DNA of 53,949 bases from Prevotella sp. GTDB lineage: Bacteria > Bacteroidota > Bacteroidia > Bacteroidales > Bacteroidaceae. The first letter of the stretch is position 1. Each line of letters starts with the position of its first letter. The stretch is taken from assembly GCA_017619755.1 (NCBI GenBank), contig JAFZRU010000066.1:1-53949 (forward strand), written 5' to 3'. Made by a program: the position numbers and the translations under genes. Under the pieces are notes generated by a model that saw only the letters and a list, made by a program, of their open reading frames with translations, made no database searches and was not told the DNA's origin. Positions 16,813 through 27,265 of the stretch are shown piece after piece.

Positions 16813-17925
16813 TTACTTATTGTTCCGTGTGGCAATTTCTATCACCCTGTCGGCTATTTTTTCGGCGGAGTCCCTCTTGGCCAATGTGAGTATGTTTTTG
16901 CCAAGCGACTCCAACTTTTGCTTGTCGGCCAGCGTGTCGAGAGCCGTGCGCAGCAGTGTTGCCGGTGCCTCGGCGTCGGACACGTAGATGGCGGCCCCCT
17001 TCTCCACGAGTGCCATGGCGTTGTGGTATTGGTGGTTCTCTGCCACGTTGGGCGATGGCACCAGTATGACAGGTTTTCCCAAGAGGCAGAATTCGGAGAT
17101 GCTGCTTGCCCCTGCGCGTGCCACCACCAAGTCGGCTGCGCGGTATGCCGCCCCCATGTCGTTGATGAACTCGGTGGGCTTGAGGTTGTCGATGTTTTCG
17201 GCGAGCCTTTGTGCCACTTCCGCCTGATAGTATTTGCCTGTTTGCCACAAAATTTCCACGTCGGCCTGCCTCACCATTTCGAGGTGCTGCAAGACGCTTT
17301 CGTTGAGCGTTCTCGCTCCCAAGCTTCCTCCCACGATGAGCAGGATGGGCTTGTCGGGGTTGAGGCCGAGTATCTTGGCGGCTTCCTCCCGGGTGAGGGT
17401 GGTGTCGAGCAGCGACTGCCTGACAGGGTTTCCGAGGTTCTCCACTTTCTCCTTGGGGAAGAATTTCTCCATCCCGTCGTAAGCGACGCATATTTTCTTC
17501 GCCTTCTTGGCCAAGAGCTTGTTGGTTACGCCCGCGTATGAGTTTTGCTCTTGCAGGAGGCATGGCACCCCCATGGCGGCGCATTGGTTGAGCGTGGGGC
17601 CGCTGGCATATCCTCCCACTCCCACGGCTGCCATGGGTTGGAAGTCCTTGATGATGCGCTTGGCCATGCGCTGGCTCTTCCATATCTTCCACAGCACGAC
17701 GAAGTTTTTCAGGTAGTTCTTTCTGTCGAAGCCGCAGATGGGAAGTCCTTTGATTTCATATCCGGCAGCCGGCACACGTTGCATTTCCATCCTTCCCTCC
17801 GCTCCCACGAAGAGTATTTCCGCCTCCGGGACCTTTGCTTTGATGGCGTTTGCAATGGCGATGGCGGGGAAGATGTGTCCTCCCGTGCCTCCTCCGCTGA
17901 TGATGATTCTCAACTTTTCGCTCAT
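16813..17925 (-). CDS. murG: UDP-N-acetylglucosamine--N-acetylmuramyl-(pentapeptide) pyrophosphoryl-undecaprenol GlcNAc transferase
   Basis: 370 residues from ATG 17925 (MSEKLRIIISGGGTGGH); the glycine-rich loop GGGTGGH is at 11-17 and the UDP-GlcNAc signature GKPVILVPSPNVAENHQ is near the C-terminal third. It makes lipid II from lipid I on the inner face of the membrane. An in-frame ATG at 17946 falls inside the -7 box, so 17925 is preferred. Confidence 0.96.
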   Translation of the reverse strand: MSEKLRIIISGGGTGGHIFPAIAIANAIKAKVPEAEILFVGAEGRMEMQRVPAAGYEIKGLPICGFDRKNYLKNFVVLWKIWKSQRMAKRIIKDFQPMAAVGVGGYASGPTLNQCAAMGVPCLLQEQNSYAGVTNKLLAKKAKKICVAYDGMEKFFPKEKVENLGNPVRQSLLDTTLTREEAAKILGLNPDKPILLIVGGSLGARTLNESVLQHLEMVRQADVEILWQTGKYYQAEVAQRLAENIDNLKPTEFINDMGAAYRAADLVVARAGASSISEFCLLGKPVILVPSPNVAENHQYHNAMALVEKGAAIYVSDAEAPATLLRTALDTLADKQKLESLGKNILTLAKRDSAEKIADRVIEIATRNNK

Positions 17926-17943
17926 AGGTTGGCTTTTAAATTG

Positions 17944-17975
17944 CAAAAGTAGCGATTTTTTTTCTCATCGCCCAA
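17944..17975 (-). promoter_or_regulatory. internal promoter before murG
   Basis: On the minus strand TTG (17975-17973), 21-nt spacer, TACTTTTG (17951-17944), an exact TAnnTTTG. It sits in the 133-nt ftsW-murG gap, one of the few real gaps in the cluster, so murG-murC-ftsQ-ftsA-ftsZ can probably be expressed separately. Confidence 0.7.
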
Positions 17976-18058
17976 TTTTCGGCGAAATTAATTTTTCATT
18001 TTTCCAAAAGAGGCGTTTTGTCCATCATTTGGAGACGCTCTTCTTGGGCCATTTTTTG

Positions 18059-19336
18059 CTATGCCGTGGTGGCCGGTTCCGTTGCCAAACTGTTCTTTTT
18101 CTTTCTCTTGGCCGAGATGCTGACGCTGAGGATGGCTCCTATGTAGATGCAGTTGATGATGGTGGATGTTCCACCCTTGCTGATGAGCGGCAGTGGCTGT
18201 CCTGTGACGGGAGCCAGCCCCACGGCCACCATCATGTTGAACATGGCTTGTACGACGAGCAGGAGTGCCAGTCCCATGACGAGGAATGCCGGGAAGTTGT
18301 TGGCGCACCTGTCTGCGATGCGTCCCGCCCTCCATAGCAGGAAGATGTATAGGAACATGACGAAGATGCCCCCTGCCAACCCGAGTTCCTCGATGATGAT
18401 GGCATAGATGAAGTCGGAGAAGGCTTGTGGCAGCAAGTCCCTCATCTCGGAGTTTCCCGGCCCTTTCCCCAAGAAGCCGGAGGATGCGATGGCGATGTTG
18501 GAATATCCCACCTGTGAGTCCACGTTGAGGTCGAATTCCTCGGGTGTTATCTCCTGTCCGCTGACAAACTTCTTTATTCTTCCTTTCCACGTTCCTGCCC
18601 TGTGGAACATCTTTTGCAAGAAGTTTTCATTCGCGGGCTTTTCGGGGTTGGCCGTGACTACTTGTTCCGTGAGGTTGTTCTTGTCGTTCTCCTTTGGTTC
18701 CTCCTCCTGTCCGAAAAGCAGGATGAGTGCGAGCAAGAAGATGACCGCGATGGTGAGCAGGCCTATGAGCCTTCCCACCTTGATGAGCGACACTCTCCCG
18801 TAGAACATCATCCCGATGACGACGACACCGATGAGAACGGCGGTGGAGAGGTTCTCAAACATGATGAGGATCATCAGCGGGCACGCCACGTAGAGGATGT
18901 ACTTGAATGTCTTCTCCTCCGTCCCATCCTCTGTCTGCATGGCGCTGAGAATCTGAGCCACGGCAAGCACGATGGTCCCCTTGGCGATTTCCGATGGTTG
19001 GAACTGTATGCCGAGGATTGACATCCATCTCTGTGCCCCGTTGGTGGTCTGTCCCGCCACCAACACCCACAGCAGGGTCGCTGCCGAGAAGATGATGAGG
19101 AAGATGGTGGCTATCTTGAAATACTTGCAGTCGATATTCTGCACCACGACCATCAGCGCCACTCCCAACAGGAGGATGCCCCCGTGCTTGATGATGGGCC
19201 CCCAGTAGTTGGATTTGTTGAAGGTGAGCGTGCTGCTTGAGCTGAACACCTCGATGAGGCTGATGACACAAAGGAAGAAGAAGATCATCCAGATGACCTT
19301 GTCTCCCTTGAAGATGTTGCTGATGGATATTTTCAT
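18059..19336 (-). CDS. ftsW: peptidoglycan glycosyltransferase FtsW (SEDS family)
   Basis: 425 residues with about ten hydrophobic helices and the SEDS signatures WMSILGIQFQPSEIAKG and the loop before LLPQAFSDFIYAIIIEELG. A long extracytoplasmic/cytoplasmic loop near residues 215-265 is charged (EEEPKENDKNN). FtsW polymerises lipid II at the septum with FtsI. It is 3 nt downstream of murD. Confidence 0.95.
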   Translation of the reverse strand: MKISISNIFKGDKVIWMIFFFLCVISLIEVFSSSSTLTFNKSNYWGPIIKHGGILLLGVALMVVVQNIDCKYFKIATIFLIIFSAATLLWVLVAGQTTNGAQRWMSILGIQFQPSEIAKGTIVLAVAQILSAMQTEDGTEEKTFKYILYVACPLMILIMFENLSTAVLIGVVVIGMMFYGRVSLIKVGRLIGLLTIAVIFLLALILLFGQEEEPKENDKNNLTEQVVTANPEKPANENFLQKMFHRAGTWKGRIKKFVSGQEITPEEFDLNVDSQVGYSNIAIASSGFLGKGPGNSEMRDLLPQAFSDFIYAIIIEELGLAGGIFVMFLYIFLLWRAGRIADRCANNFPAFLVMGLALLLVVQAMFNMMVAVGLAPVTGQPLPLISKGGTSTIINCIYIGAILSVSISAKRKKKNSLATEPATTA

Positions 19337-19339
19337 GTC

Positions 19340-20671
19340 TTACAAATTTCTGGCGAGAGTCTTGAACTGCTCCCCCCGGTCTTCCATGTTCTTGAAGAGG
19401 TCGAAGCTTGCGCAGCAGGGACTGAGCAGGACGGTGTCTCCCGGTTGTGCCAGCCGGTAGCACTCGGCGACACATTCTTTCATTCCGTGCGTGTCGGCGA
19501 TGGTGATGCCCATTCCGTCGAAGAACTGGTGCAATTTGCTGTTGTCGGCTCCGAGGAACACCAATGCACGGCATTTCTGCTTGACGAGATCCTTGATTTC
19601 GTTGTAGTCGTTGCCTTTGTCCTTACCTCCGATGATGAGCACGGTGGGCGTGGTCATGCTTTCGAGCGCATACCAGCATGCGTCCACGTTGGTGGCCTTC
19701 GAGTCGTTGATCCACGTGACCCCTCTTACGGTGGTCACCTTCTCCAAGCGGTGCTCCACGCCGGGGAAGTCGCCCAGGCTCTTGCGTATGCACTCCTTTT
19801 TCACTCCGGCGATGTTGGAGGCCAGTCCGGCCGCCAAGGAGTTGTAGATGTTGTGCTTTCCCGTGAGGCTGAGTTCCTCTTGCTCCATGTTGAAGGGCGT
19901 GGGCTTTTCCAAGTGGTATGTTCCCTCCTCGATGTATCCGATGGAGCCATTCTCCTTGAGGAGCGAGAAGGGGTATTGTATGGCCTTGATGTCGTATTTC
20001 TCCAGTTCGCGCTTGATGATGGGGTCGTCGTTCCAATAGATGAAGCTGTCGCTGCTGGTCTGGTTTTGTATGATGCGCATCTTGGCGTCCACGTAGTTCT
20101 GCATGCAGAAGTCGTATCGGTCGAGGTGGTCGGGCGTGATGTTGAGCAGGATGGCAATGTTGGCCCTGAAATCGTACATGTTTTCCAGTTGGAAGGAGCT
20201 CAGTTCGATGATGTAGTATTCGTGTGGCTCCTCCGCGACCTGGAGTGCGAGGCTTCTCCCGATGTTTCCGGCCAGTCCGGCGTCGTATCCGGCTGACTTG
20301 AAGATGTGGTAGATGAGGGAGGTGGTGGTCGTCTTCCCGTTGCTTCCTGTGATGCAAATCATCTTGGAGTTGGTGTACCTTCCGGCAAACTCAATCTCGC
20401 TGATGATGTGTATGCCTTTCTCCCCGGCCTTTGTGATGATGGGCGCCGTGGGTGGTATTCCGGGGCTTTTGATGATTTCGTCGGCGCAGAGTATCTTCTC
20501 TTCGCTGTGGTGTCCTTCCTCCCATGGGATGTCGTGGTTGTCGAGCATCGTTTTGTATTTGTCCTTGATGGGCGACATGTCGGACACGAACACGTCGAAC
20601 CCTTCTTTCTTTGCTAATACGGCAGCTCCGGCTCCACTCTCGCCGGCTCCTAAAACAACTATTCTTTTCAT
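19340..20671 (-). CDS. murD: UDP-N-acetylmuramoyl-L-alanine--D-glutamate ligase
   Basis: 443 residues starting MKRIVVLGAGESGAG. The P-loop GSNGKTTT is at ~109-116, the central Mur ligase motif TPDHLDRYD and the C-terminal KGNDYNEI region are present. It adds D-Glu to UDP-MurNAc-L-Ala. A TTG two codons upstream is also in frame but ATG 20671 is preferred. It lies 99 nt from mraY across a purine-rich spacer. Confidence 0.96.
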   Translation of the reverse strand: MKRIVVLGAGESGAGAAVLAKKEGFDVFVSDMSPIKDKYKTMLDNHDIPWEEGHHSEEKILCADEIIKSPGIPPTAPIITKAGEKGIHIISEIEFAGRYTNSKMICITGSNGKTTTTSLIYHIFKSAGYDAGLAGNIGRSLALQVAEEPHEYYIIELSSFQLENMYDFRANIAILLNITPDHLDRYDFCMQNYVDAKMRIIQNQTSSDSFIYWNDDPIIKRELEKYDIKAIQYPFSLLKENGSIGYIEEGTYHLEKPTPFNMEQEELSLTGKHNIYNSLAAGLASNIAGVKKECIRKSLGDFPGVEHRLEKVTTVRGVTWINDSKATNVDACWYALESMTTPTVLIIGGKDKGNDYNEIKDLVKQKCRALVFLGADNSKLHQFFDGMGITIADTHGMKECVAECYRLAQPGDTVLLSPCCASFDLFKNMEDRGEQFKTLARNL

Positions 20672-20770
20672 TTCCAATCAATCAATCTATTTATTATCTT
20701 TCTTTTTCTCTTTCCTGTTCCTTGTCCTTGTCTTGTCCGTTTTTCCTCCTTTTTCCTTTCCCCGTCGTGC

Positions 20771-22042
20771 CTACCTGATTTTCAGCGTGATAATGGCGAT
20801 GGCGGCCAGGATGATGGTGGTGATCCAGAAGCGCACGGTGATTTTCGACTCATGGAACTGCCTTTGGGGCCAGTTTTTGAAGATGAAGCGGCTGGTGGGG
20901 TCGAGGTCTTTGTCGAGTTTCCTGAAGTTGTCGTGAATGGGCGTGGCCCTGAAGATTCTCACTCTCTCCCCTTTCCTTAGCTTGTATTTGAAATAGGATG
21001 TCTGCACGATGACGCTCAGGCTTTCCACGAAGAAGATGCCGCAGAGGATGGGCAGCAGCAGTTCCTTGTGGATGATGATGGCGCAGACGCCGATGACACC
21101 ACCGATCATGAGCGAACCGGTGTCCCCCATGAACACTTGTGCCGGGTAGGCATTGTACCAGAGGAAACCGATCATGGCCCCGATGAATGCACACAGGAAA
21201 ACCACGAGTTCCTGCGAACCGGGAATGTACATGATGTTGAGGTATGCGGCGTATTCTATGTGGCTGCTGACATACGCGAGTATTCCGAGCGCCACTCCGA
21301 TGATGGCGGAGTTTCCTGACAGCATGCCGTCCATGCCATCGTTGAGGTTGGCTCCGTTGCTCACCGCCGTCACGACGAGAATGGTGAGGATGACGAAGAA
21401 CACCCACCCGGCGGCGTGGCGGTATTTGCCCATGAAAGTAAACATCTTGGAGTAGTCGAGGTTGTGGTTCTTCACAAAGGGAATGGTGGTGATGAGCGAC
21501 TTTTCCGATTCCGACTTGTGTGTGACCACCCTGTGGCCCTCCACTTGCTCCGTGGTGATGGTCTCGTTGATGGTGGCGTCGGGGCTTGCCCACAAGGTGA
21601 GGCCCACGACCAGTCCGAGGATGATTTGCCCTGCGAGTTTGTAGGTGGGTTTCAGTCCGTCTTTCTTCTTCTTGAAGGTCTTGATGTAGTCGTCGAGCAG
21701 TCCGAGGAAGCCGAGCCACAGCATGGTGCCGATGATGAGAATCAGGTAGATGTTGCGCAGCCTTCCGAAGAGCAGGATGGGTATGAGTATGGACACCATG
21801 ATGATGATGCCTCCCATGGTGGGCACGCCTTTCTTCTGCGTGCCGAAGGGGTCGATGCTCCTGTCTCTCTGGGCTTCGGAGATGTGCCTCTTCTTCATGT
21901 ACACGATGAACTTCTCACCAAACCATGCGGAGATCATGAGTGAGATGATGAGTGCGGCAAGCGAGCGGAATGAGATGTACATCCACATTCCCGACCCTGG
22001 TATGTCGTATTGCTCGAGGAAGCGGAAGATGTAGTAAAGCAT
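20771..22042 (-). CDS. mraY: phospho-N-acetylmuramoyl-pentapeptide transferase
   Basis: 423 residues, multiple membrane helices. The catalytic signatures are GVPTMGG near residue 75, NLNDGMDGMLSG (Mg-binding Asp) and NAYPAQVFMGDTGS. It transfers phospho-MurNAc-pentapeptide to undecaprenyl phosphate, making lipid I. A loop of ~60 residues after helix 4-5 (ATINETITTEQVEGHRVV) lengthens it relative to proteobacterial MraY, as usual in Bacteroidota. Confidence 0.96.
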   Translation of the reverse strand: MLYYIFRFLEQYDIPGSGMWMYISFRSLAALIISLMISAWFGEKFIVYMKKRHISEAQRDRSIDPFGTQKKGVPTMGGIIIMVSILIPILLFGRLRNIYLILIIGTMLWLGFLGLLDDYIKTFKKKKDGLKPTYKLAGQIILGLVVGLTLWASPDATINETITTEQVEGHRVVTHKSESEKSLITTIPFVKNHNLDYSKMFTFMGKYRHAAGWVFFVILTILVVTAVSNGANLNDGMDGMLSGNSAIIGVALGILAYVSSHIEYAAYLNIMYIPGSQELVVFLCAFIGAMIGFLWYNAYPAQVFMGDTGSLMIGGVIGVCAIIIHKELLLPILCGIFFVESLSVIVQTSYFKYKLRKGERVRIFRATPIHDNFRKLDKDLDPTSRFIFKNWPQRQFHESKITVRFWITTIILAAIAIITLKIR

Positions 22043-22055
22043 GGTGTTTGTCTAT

Positions 22056-23525
22056 TTAGTTGTTGCTGTCTTGTTGTGTGGCGAAGATGGCCTCCAACTC
22101 CTCCCTGTCGTCGAAGTGGTGCTTCACGCCACGTATCTCCTGGTAGTTCTCGTGCCCCTTTCCGGCCACGAGTATCACGTCGTTTTTGGCGGCGAGTTTG
22201 CATGCCGTCTTGATGGCCTCCCTCCGGTCGGTGATGGTCAGCACGTCCCTGCGTTGCTGCGCGTTGAGTCCGGCGAGCATGTCGTTGATGATGTCCTGTG
22301 GCTCCTCGAAACGGGGGTTGTCGCTGGTGATGATGGTGATGTCGCTCTGCCTTACGGCCTCCTGCGCCATCAGCGGCCTCTTTCCCTTGTCGCGGTTGCC
22401 TCCTGCTCCGCAAACGGTGATGACGCGCCCCTTGGCTCCCAGCACCTCGTGGATGGCCCCCAATACGTTGGCCAGGGCGTCGGGCGTATGGGCATAATCT
22501 ACAATGGCGGTGTAGCCTTCGGGCGAGTGCACCGGCTGCAGCCTGCCGCTGACGCTCTTCAGTGTGCTGAGGGTGACGAGGATGTCCTCTGCGGGTTTCC
22601 CGAGCATCCTTGCAGCGGCATATACGGCGAGGAGGTTGCTGGCGTTGAACTTGCCGATGAACTGCACACCCACTTCCCTTCCGTCCATTTCAAGGTACAT
22701 TCCCTCGAAATGACATTCGAGGATGCGTGCCCTGAAGTCCGCCATTCTCTTGGTGGAATACGTCTTCACCGTTGCCTTGGTGTTCTGCACCATGAAGAGG
22801 CCGTTTTTGTCGTCGGCGTTGGTGATGGCGAACGCCTTTTTGGGCAGTGCGTCGAAGAACGCCTTTTTGGCGTCTCTGTAGTTCTCGAAGGTGCCGTGGT
22901 AGTCCAGGTGGTCCCTGGTGAGGTTGGTGAAGATGCCCCCTGCGAAGCGGAGCCCCCCGATGCGGTGCTGGTGTATGGCGTGGCTGCTACATTCCATGAA
23001 CACATACTCGCATCCCTCGTCCACCATTCTTGCGAGCAGGCGGTTGAGTTGGATGGGGTCGGGTGTGGTGTGTGTGGCCGGCACTACCACTCCGTCGATG
23101 TAGTTGCACACGGTGGAGAGGAGTCCGCATTTATGCCCCATCTTTCTCATCATATTATATAATAAGGTGGCGATGGTGGTTTTTCCGTTGGTGCCGGTGA
23201 CTCCCACGAGTGTGGTGCGCTCCGAGGGGTAGCCGTAAAAGGCCGTAGCCACCAAGCCCACTGCTTTCTCGGTGGAGGGCGTGACGATGTAAGTCACCCC
23301 CGGTGCTGCCTCTTGTGGCTCCTCCTCGCACAGGATGGCCGAGGCTCCTTGTTCCACGGCCTTTCCGATGAATTGGTGTCCGTCGGTCTGGGTACCCCTC
23401 ATGGCGACGAAGAGGTGTCCTTTGCCCACTTGCCGTGAGTCGATGTCCACACCTTCGATTTGGATGTCGAGGCTGCCATTCACGGCCACGGTTTTGATGT
23501 TCTTCAGTATTTCCTTTAGTGTCAT
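22056..23525 (-). CDS. murE: UDP-N-acetylmuramoyl-L-alanyl-D-glutamate--2,6-diaminopimelate ligase
   Basis: 489 residues from ATG 23525 ([13 protein letters not shown]). The P-loop GTNGKTT is at 111-117. The specificity motif DNPRFEEP (the DNPR type) points to meso-diaminopimelate as the third stem-peptide residue; L-Lys enzymes carry a different last residue. The carbamylated Lys region is FEGMYLEM-side and the C-terminal GKGHENYQ is typical. It lies 13 nt upstream of mraY and follows ftsI. Confidence 0.96.
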   Translation of the reverse strand: MTLKEILKNIKTVAVNGSLDIQIEGVDIDSRQVGKGHLFVAMRGTQTDGHQFIGKAVEQGASAILCEEEPQEAAPGVTYIVTPSTEKAVGLVATAFYGYPSERTTLVGVTGTNGKTTIATLLYNMMRKMGHKCGLLSTVCNYIDGVVVPATHTTPDPIQLNRLLARMVDEGCEYVFMECSSHAIHQHRIGGLRFAGGIFTNLTRDHLDYHGTFENYRDAKKAFFDALPKKAFAITNADDKNGLFMVQNTKATVKTYSTKRMADFRARILECHFEGMYLEMDGREVGVQFIGKFNASNLLAVYAAARMLGKPAEDILVTLSTLKSVSGRLQPVHSPEGYTAIVDYAHTPDALANVLGAIHEVLGAKGRVITVCGAGGNRDKGKRPLMAQEAVRQSDITIITSDNPRFEEPQDIINDMLAGLNAQQRRDVLTITDRREAIKTACKLAAKNDVILVAGKGHENYQEIRGVKHHFDDREELEAIFATQQDSNN

Positions 23526-23538
23526 ATTGTGTTGTGTT

Positions 23539-25692
23539 TTATTGTCTGTATTGTAGTGTGAGCAGGCATGTGGCACCCTTTCGAGCCTTCTCTCCCGGCT
23601 TCAGGCTCTGTTCCACCACCTTTCCCCTTCCGTTGAGGCGTGTCTTGATGCCTTGTCGCTCCATGACGAAGACAGCGTCGCGGGCGCCCATTCCCCGCAC
23701 GTCGGGTACGAGGTCCCGCTGCGTGACTTTCTGGTCGAGGAGGTATTGTGCGGGGTCCATTCCCACCACTCCCCAGAAGGGTGATGAGCCGTCGGTGTTG
23801 GCCCATCTTCCCGTGCTGCGGTACCCAAGGTGGTTGAGCACGGTTTGTGCGGAGGCGAGGTTTCCGTTGAGCGTAGCCGGCCTTTTCTCTTGGTTTTCTT
23901 CCTGTGCGCTGGCGATGTCCATGCTGAGGTTGTGTGCCATGATGCCCTCTGCGATGTTGTGGAAGACCCATCCGCTCATCGTTCCGCCCGACGCGGGCAG
24001 TCCGGCTTTTTGCAGGCATACGATGCAGCTGTATCTCGGTGCCTCTGCGGGAAAATATCCCACGAAGCTCACGAGGTAGTGGAGGCCTCCTGCCTTGTAT
24101 CCGATTTTCTCCTTGGCGATTTGTGCCGTTCCTGTTTTTCCGGCGATGGCGAAGGATTCCGACTTGGCCTTTTTCCCCGTTCCGTTGTGTACCACCTTGT
24201 ATAGCATGTCCTTCACTTTTGCCAGCGTGGAGGGTTTGCATATTTGCTCCTTGAGCACCACCGGCGGCAGTTCTGTCACCACGTCGTCCTTCACCCTCAT
24301 CTTCACCAACCTTGGCTGCATCATCTTTCCGTTGTTGGCGATGGCGTTGTAGAAGGTGAGTGTGGAGATGGGCGGTATCTGCGTCTCATATCCTATGCTC
24401 ATCCATGGCAGCGTGGTGCCGCTCCAGATGAGTTCTCCTTTCGAGTTGCGCTGGTTGGGGTAGCGTATGTTGGGTTTTGCATAACCGATGATGGGCAGTT
24501 TGAGGTCTTCACCTATGCCCACCCTGTATAGTCCGTCCACGAAGCGTTGCGGGTTGTCGTGGTAGAATTTGTCGATGACCTTGCTGATGCCGATGTTGGA
24601 GCTGACCTGCAGCGCCCTGCTGAGCGAGATGGTCCCATAGCCTCCCGACGCCCTGTTGTGGTCGTTCATCTGTGCGCCGTGCATCATCACTTGTCCGTTT
24701 CCTGTCTGCACCATGTAGGACGTGTCCACCACTCCGTCGTCGAGGGCCACCATGACCGATGCCGTCTTGAAGACGCTTCCCGGTTCGAGCAGGTCTGCCA
24801 CGGCGTGGTTTCTTTGTTCCGTGAAGTTTCCTCCGGGGGTCCTTTCCAAGTTGACGATGGCCTTGATGTCCCCGGTCTGCACCTCCATGACGATGGCCAC
24901 TCCGATGTCGGCGTTGATTTCCCTCATCTCGTCAGCCACGGCCTTTTCGGCGATGTCCTGCATTTGGACGTTGATGGTGGTGACGATGTCCTCGCCGTCG
25001 ATGGGTTCCACATCGACGAATTTGAGTTTCTTGTTTCTCACTTGCTGCTTGTGTGAGTAGCCCGGCGTGCCTCTGAGGATGCTGTCGAAGGACTGCTCCA
25101 GTCCGAACCTTGGCTTGTTCATCTCACCGTACATGTCGCCCACGGTGCGGTAGGCGAGCGTGCCGAAGGGTCTTTTCCTGGCGTTGTTCTCGTTGTAGTG
25201 GAAGCCTCCAAAGTATTTGTGCAGGTTGAAGACGGGCAGTTTAAGCACTTTCTGCAACGTGTTGTAATCCACTCTCTTGGGCCATACGGGCCAGTTCTGG
25301 CTCATCTTGGCATGTCCCTCCTCCAAGTGTGCCTTGAACTGCTCCGCCGTCTTTTCGGGGAAGATTTCATGTAACCCCATGCAGATGCTGTCCACTTTCT
25401 CCTTCCAGATGCTGTCTTTCTTCTCACCTCCCACCTTGAAGTCCATGTACATCTTGTATTCCGGTAGCGAACTGGCCATGAGTTCGCCCTTGTCGCTGAG
25501 GATGTTTCCTCTGCTGGGGAGTTCCTCGATGGCTTCGTGCTTCTGCTTTTGGTCGGCCACCTTCATCCAGTAGTCATGCTTCACGGTCATGGTGTAAACC
25601 GATTTCACCACCACCGCAATTCCGACGAGGGTCATCAGAATGGCGATGAAGGTGTATCTTGGCATGATGTTGTTGTTGTCGAATTTGCTCAT
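23539..25692 (-). CDS. ftsI: penicillin-binding protein, septal DD-transpeptidase with PASTA domain
   Basis: 717 residues. One N-terminal membrane helix ([19 protein letters not shown]), a PBP dimerisation domain ([16 protein letters not shown]), and a transpeptidase domain with the catalytic SVFK (Ser306), the SSN triad in [10 protein letters not shown], and KTGTAQ near residue 518. The last ~65 residues form a PASTA domain ([19 protein letters not shown]). It crosslinks septal peptidoglycan, paired with FtsW. It is 7 nt downstream of ftsL. Confidence 0.94.
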   Translation of the reverse strand: MSKFDNNNIMPRYTFIAILMTLVGIAVVVKSVYTMTVKHDYWMKVADQKQKHEAIEELPSRGNILSDKGELMASSLPEYKMYMDFKVGGEKKDSIWKEKVDSICMGLHEIFPEKTAEQFKAHLEEGHAKMSQNWPVWPKRVDYNTLQKVLKLPVFNLHKYFGGFHYNENNARKRPFGTLAYRTVGDMYGEMNKPRFGLEQSFDSILRGTPGYSHKQQVRNKKLKFVDVEPIDGEDIVTTINVQMQDIAEKAVADEMREINADIGVAIVMEVQTGDIKAIVNLERTPGGNFTEQRNHAVADLLEPGSVFKTASVMVALDDGVVDTSYMVQTGNGQVMMHGAQMNDHNRASGGYGTISLSRALQVSSNIGISKVIDKFYHDNPQRFVDGLYRVGIGEDLKLPIIGYAKPNIRYPNQRNSKGELIWSGTTLPWMSIGYETQIPPISTLTFYNAIANNGKMMQPRLVKMRVKDDVVTELPPVVLKEQICKPSTLAKVKDMLYKVVHNGTGKKAKSESFAIAGKTGTAQIAKEKIGYKAGGLHYLVSFVGYFPAEAPRYSCIVCLQKAGLPASGGTMSGWVFHNIAEGIMAHNLSMDIASAQEENQEKRPATLNGNLASAQTVLNHLGYRSTGRWANTDGSSPFWGVVGMDPAQYLLDQKVTQRDLVPDVRGMGARDAVFVMERQGIKTRLNGRGKVVEQSLKPGEKARKGATCLLTLQYRQ

Positions 25693-25699
25693 GTCTTTT

Positions 25700-26245
25700 T
25701 CAGTTGGGTACGACGATGATGTATGGAGGTTGGTCGGCCGGCTGTATGATGCTGTCGTTGTTGGCTCTGAGCATCTGCAGCACGTGGCTTTCCCTGCACC
25801 TCTCTGTCAGTTCGCTGGAGAGCGAGAGGGTCTTGTACCTCGACTTCTTCAACGTGGTGTTGAGGTTGTCGATTTTTATTTGCTGTTGCTGGCAGCTGTA
25901 TCTGTTGGAGATGTAGAGTATGGCGAACACGGTGATGATGAGGATGAGCCACACTTGTTTCCTGATGGCCTGGGTGTTGAGGATGTCTCCTCCGAGAATG
26001 GTTCTAAGAGCTTGGGATGAGGAGAAGGGTTTCTCGTCCTCCCTTGCGTTCTCCTCGATCACTTCCTTGAGCGTAGGCCGCACCGGCTCCGGCTCGTCGT
26101 CGGTGTATTCCGTCGGCTCGCCGTAGTCGGTGTCAGCGTCTTGTGAGGCTCTTTCCTCCGTCGCCTCCCCGCCGGGAAGTTGCTGTTCCATGTCTTCATA
26201 GTCCATGGCTTCCGCTGCCTCGTCGATGTTTCCTTCTTTTCTCAT
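25700..26245 (-). CDS. ftsL: FtsL-type division protein
   Basis: 181 residues. A long acidic cytoplasmic N-terminus (~1-98, many Asp/Glu), one transmembrane helix (VWLILIITVFAILYISNRYS, ~103-122), then a short periplasmic coiled coil (QQQIKIDNLNTTLKKSRYKT). This topology and its position between rsmH and ftsI identify it; sequence conservation is too low for more. In this phylum the protein would join FtsQ to FtsI/FtsW. The N-terminal extension is far longer than in E. coli FtsL. Confidence 0.82.
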   Translation of the reverse strand: MRKEGNIDEAAEAMDYEDMEQQLPGGEATEERASQDADTDYGEPTEYTDDEPEPVRPTLKEVIEENAREDEKPFSSSQALRTILGGDILNTQAIRKQVWLILIITVFAILYISNRYSCQQQQIKIDNLNTTLKKSRYKTLSLSSELTERCRESHVLQMLRANNDSIIQPADQPPYIIVVPN

Positions 26246-26344
26246 GTTCCAATCACATTTCTTCGGTTCTTCATCTGCACTGCTTGCAGGTGTGTTTCGT
26301 ATGTTAAGTTTTGAATATGGTGCCGCCTCTTTGAGGCGTTGCTG

Positions 26345-27259
26345 TCATTGTTTCTCCGCCACCCGGAGTTTGGCGCTCCTGCTTCTGGGGTTGGCTTCTA
26401 ATTCTTCTTGGGAGGGTGTCGCCGGCTTGTTGGCCATGGGTTTCAGTGGCGCGTTAGTTCTCCCGAAGAAGTCTTTCTCCACCACTCCTGTGGCGTTTCC
26501 CGCCCTCATGATGTTTTTCACGATGCGGTCTTCCAAGCTGTGGTAGGTGATGACGACCAGCCTTCCTCCGGTGGCGAGGAGCGTGGTGGCGCTGTCGAGC
26601 AGTTCCGCCAGGGCGTCCATCTCGTGGTTGACCTCGATGCGCAGGGCCTGGAAGACCTTTGTCACCTCTTTCTTCTCCCTTTCCCTTGGGAAGAGCCCTT
26701 TCACACATTCGGCGAGTTGCATGGTGGTGGTGATGGGGCTTTCCGTCCTTGCCTTGACGATGGTTTGGGCCACTCTCCGTGCGTTTCGCAGTTCTCCGTA
26801 GAGGTGCAGGAGGTTGGTGAGCTGTTGCTCGTCGTATCCGTTCACCACGTCGGCGGCGCTCGTCCGCGCCCTTTTGTTCATTCTCATGTCGAGAGGGCCG
26901 TCCTGCCGGAAGGAGAAGCCGCGGCTGCCGTCGTCGAAATGATGGCTCGACACGCCCAGGTCGGCCAGCACGCCGTCGATGTGTTCCACCCCGTAGTATC
27001 TCATCCAGTTGCCCAAGTACCTGAAGTTGCTCTGGACGAAGGTGAGGCGTGGGTCGTTGGGGATGTTGCCTTGTGCGTCGCTGTCCTGGTCGAAAGCGAA
27101 GAGGCGTCCTCCGTCCCCCATCCTTGCAAGGATTTCCCTGCTGTGCCCCCCTCCTCCGAAGGTGGCATCCACATAGATGCCTTCCGGCTTGATGTGGAGG
27201 CCGTCGATGCTCTCTTTCAGCATCACGGGCGTGTGGTATGTCGCTTGCGGGATGTCCAT
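26345..27259 (-). CDS. rsmH: 16S rRNA (cytosine-1402-N4)-methyltransferase
   Basis: 304 residues. The SAM-binding motif is VDATFGGGGHSREIL near residue 31 and the catalytic region is LADLGVSSHHFDDGSRGFSF; the end with YHSLEDRIVK is typical. It methylates C1402 in the ribosomal P site. It is second gene of the cluster, 6 nt after mraZ. The following 99-nt gap contains a small CGCCTC-TTT-GAGGCG hairpin. Confidence 0.96.
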   Translation of the reverse strand: MDIPQATYHTPVMLKESIDGLHIKPEGIYVDATFGGGGHSREILARMGDGGRLFAFDQDSDAQGNIPNDPRLTFVQSNFRYLGNWMRYYGVEHIDGVLADLGVSSHHFDDGSRGFSFRQDGPLDMRMNKRARTSAADVVNGYDEQQLTNLLHLYGELRNARRVAQTIVKARTESPITTTMQLAECVKGLFPREREKKEVTKVFQALRIEVNHEMDALAELLDSATTLLATGGRLVVITYHSLEDRIVKNIMRAGNATGVVEKDFFGRTNAPLKPMANKPATPSQEELEANPRSRSAKLRVAEKQ

Positions 27260-27265
27260 CGTTGT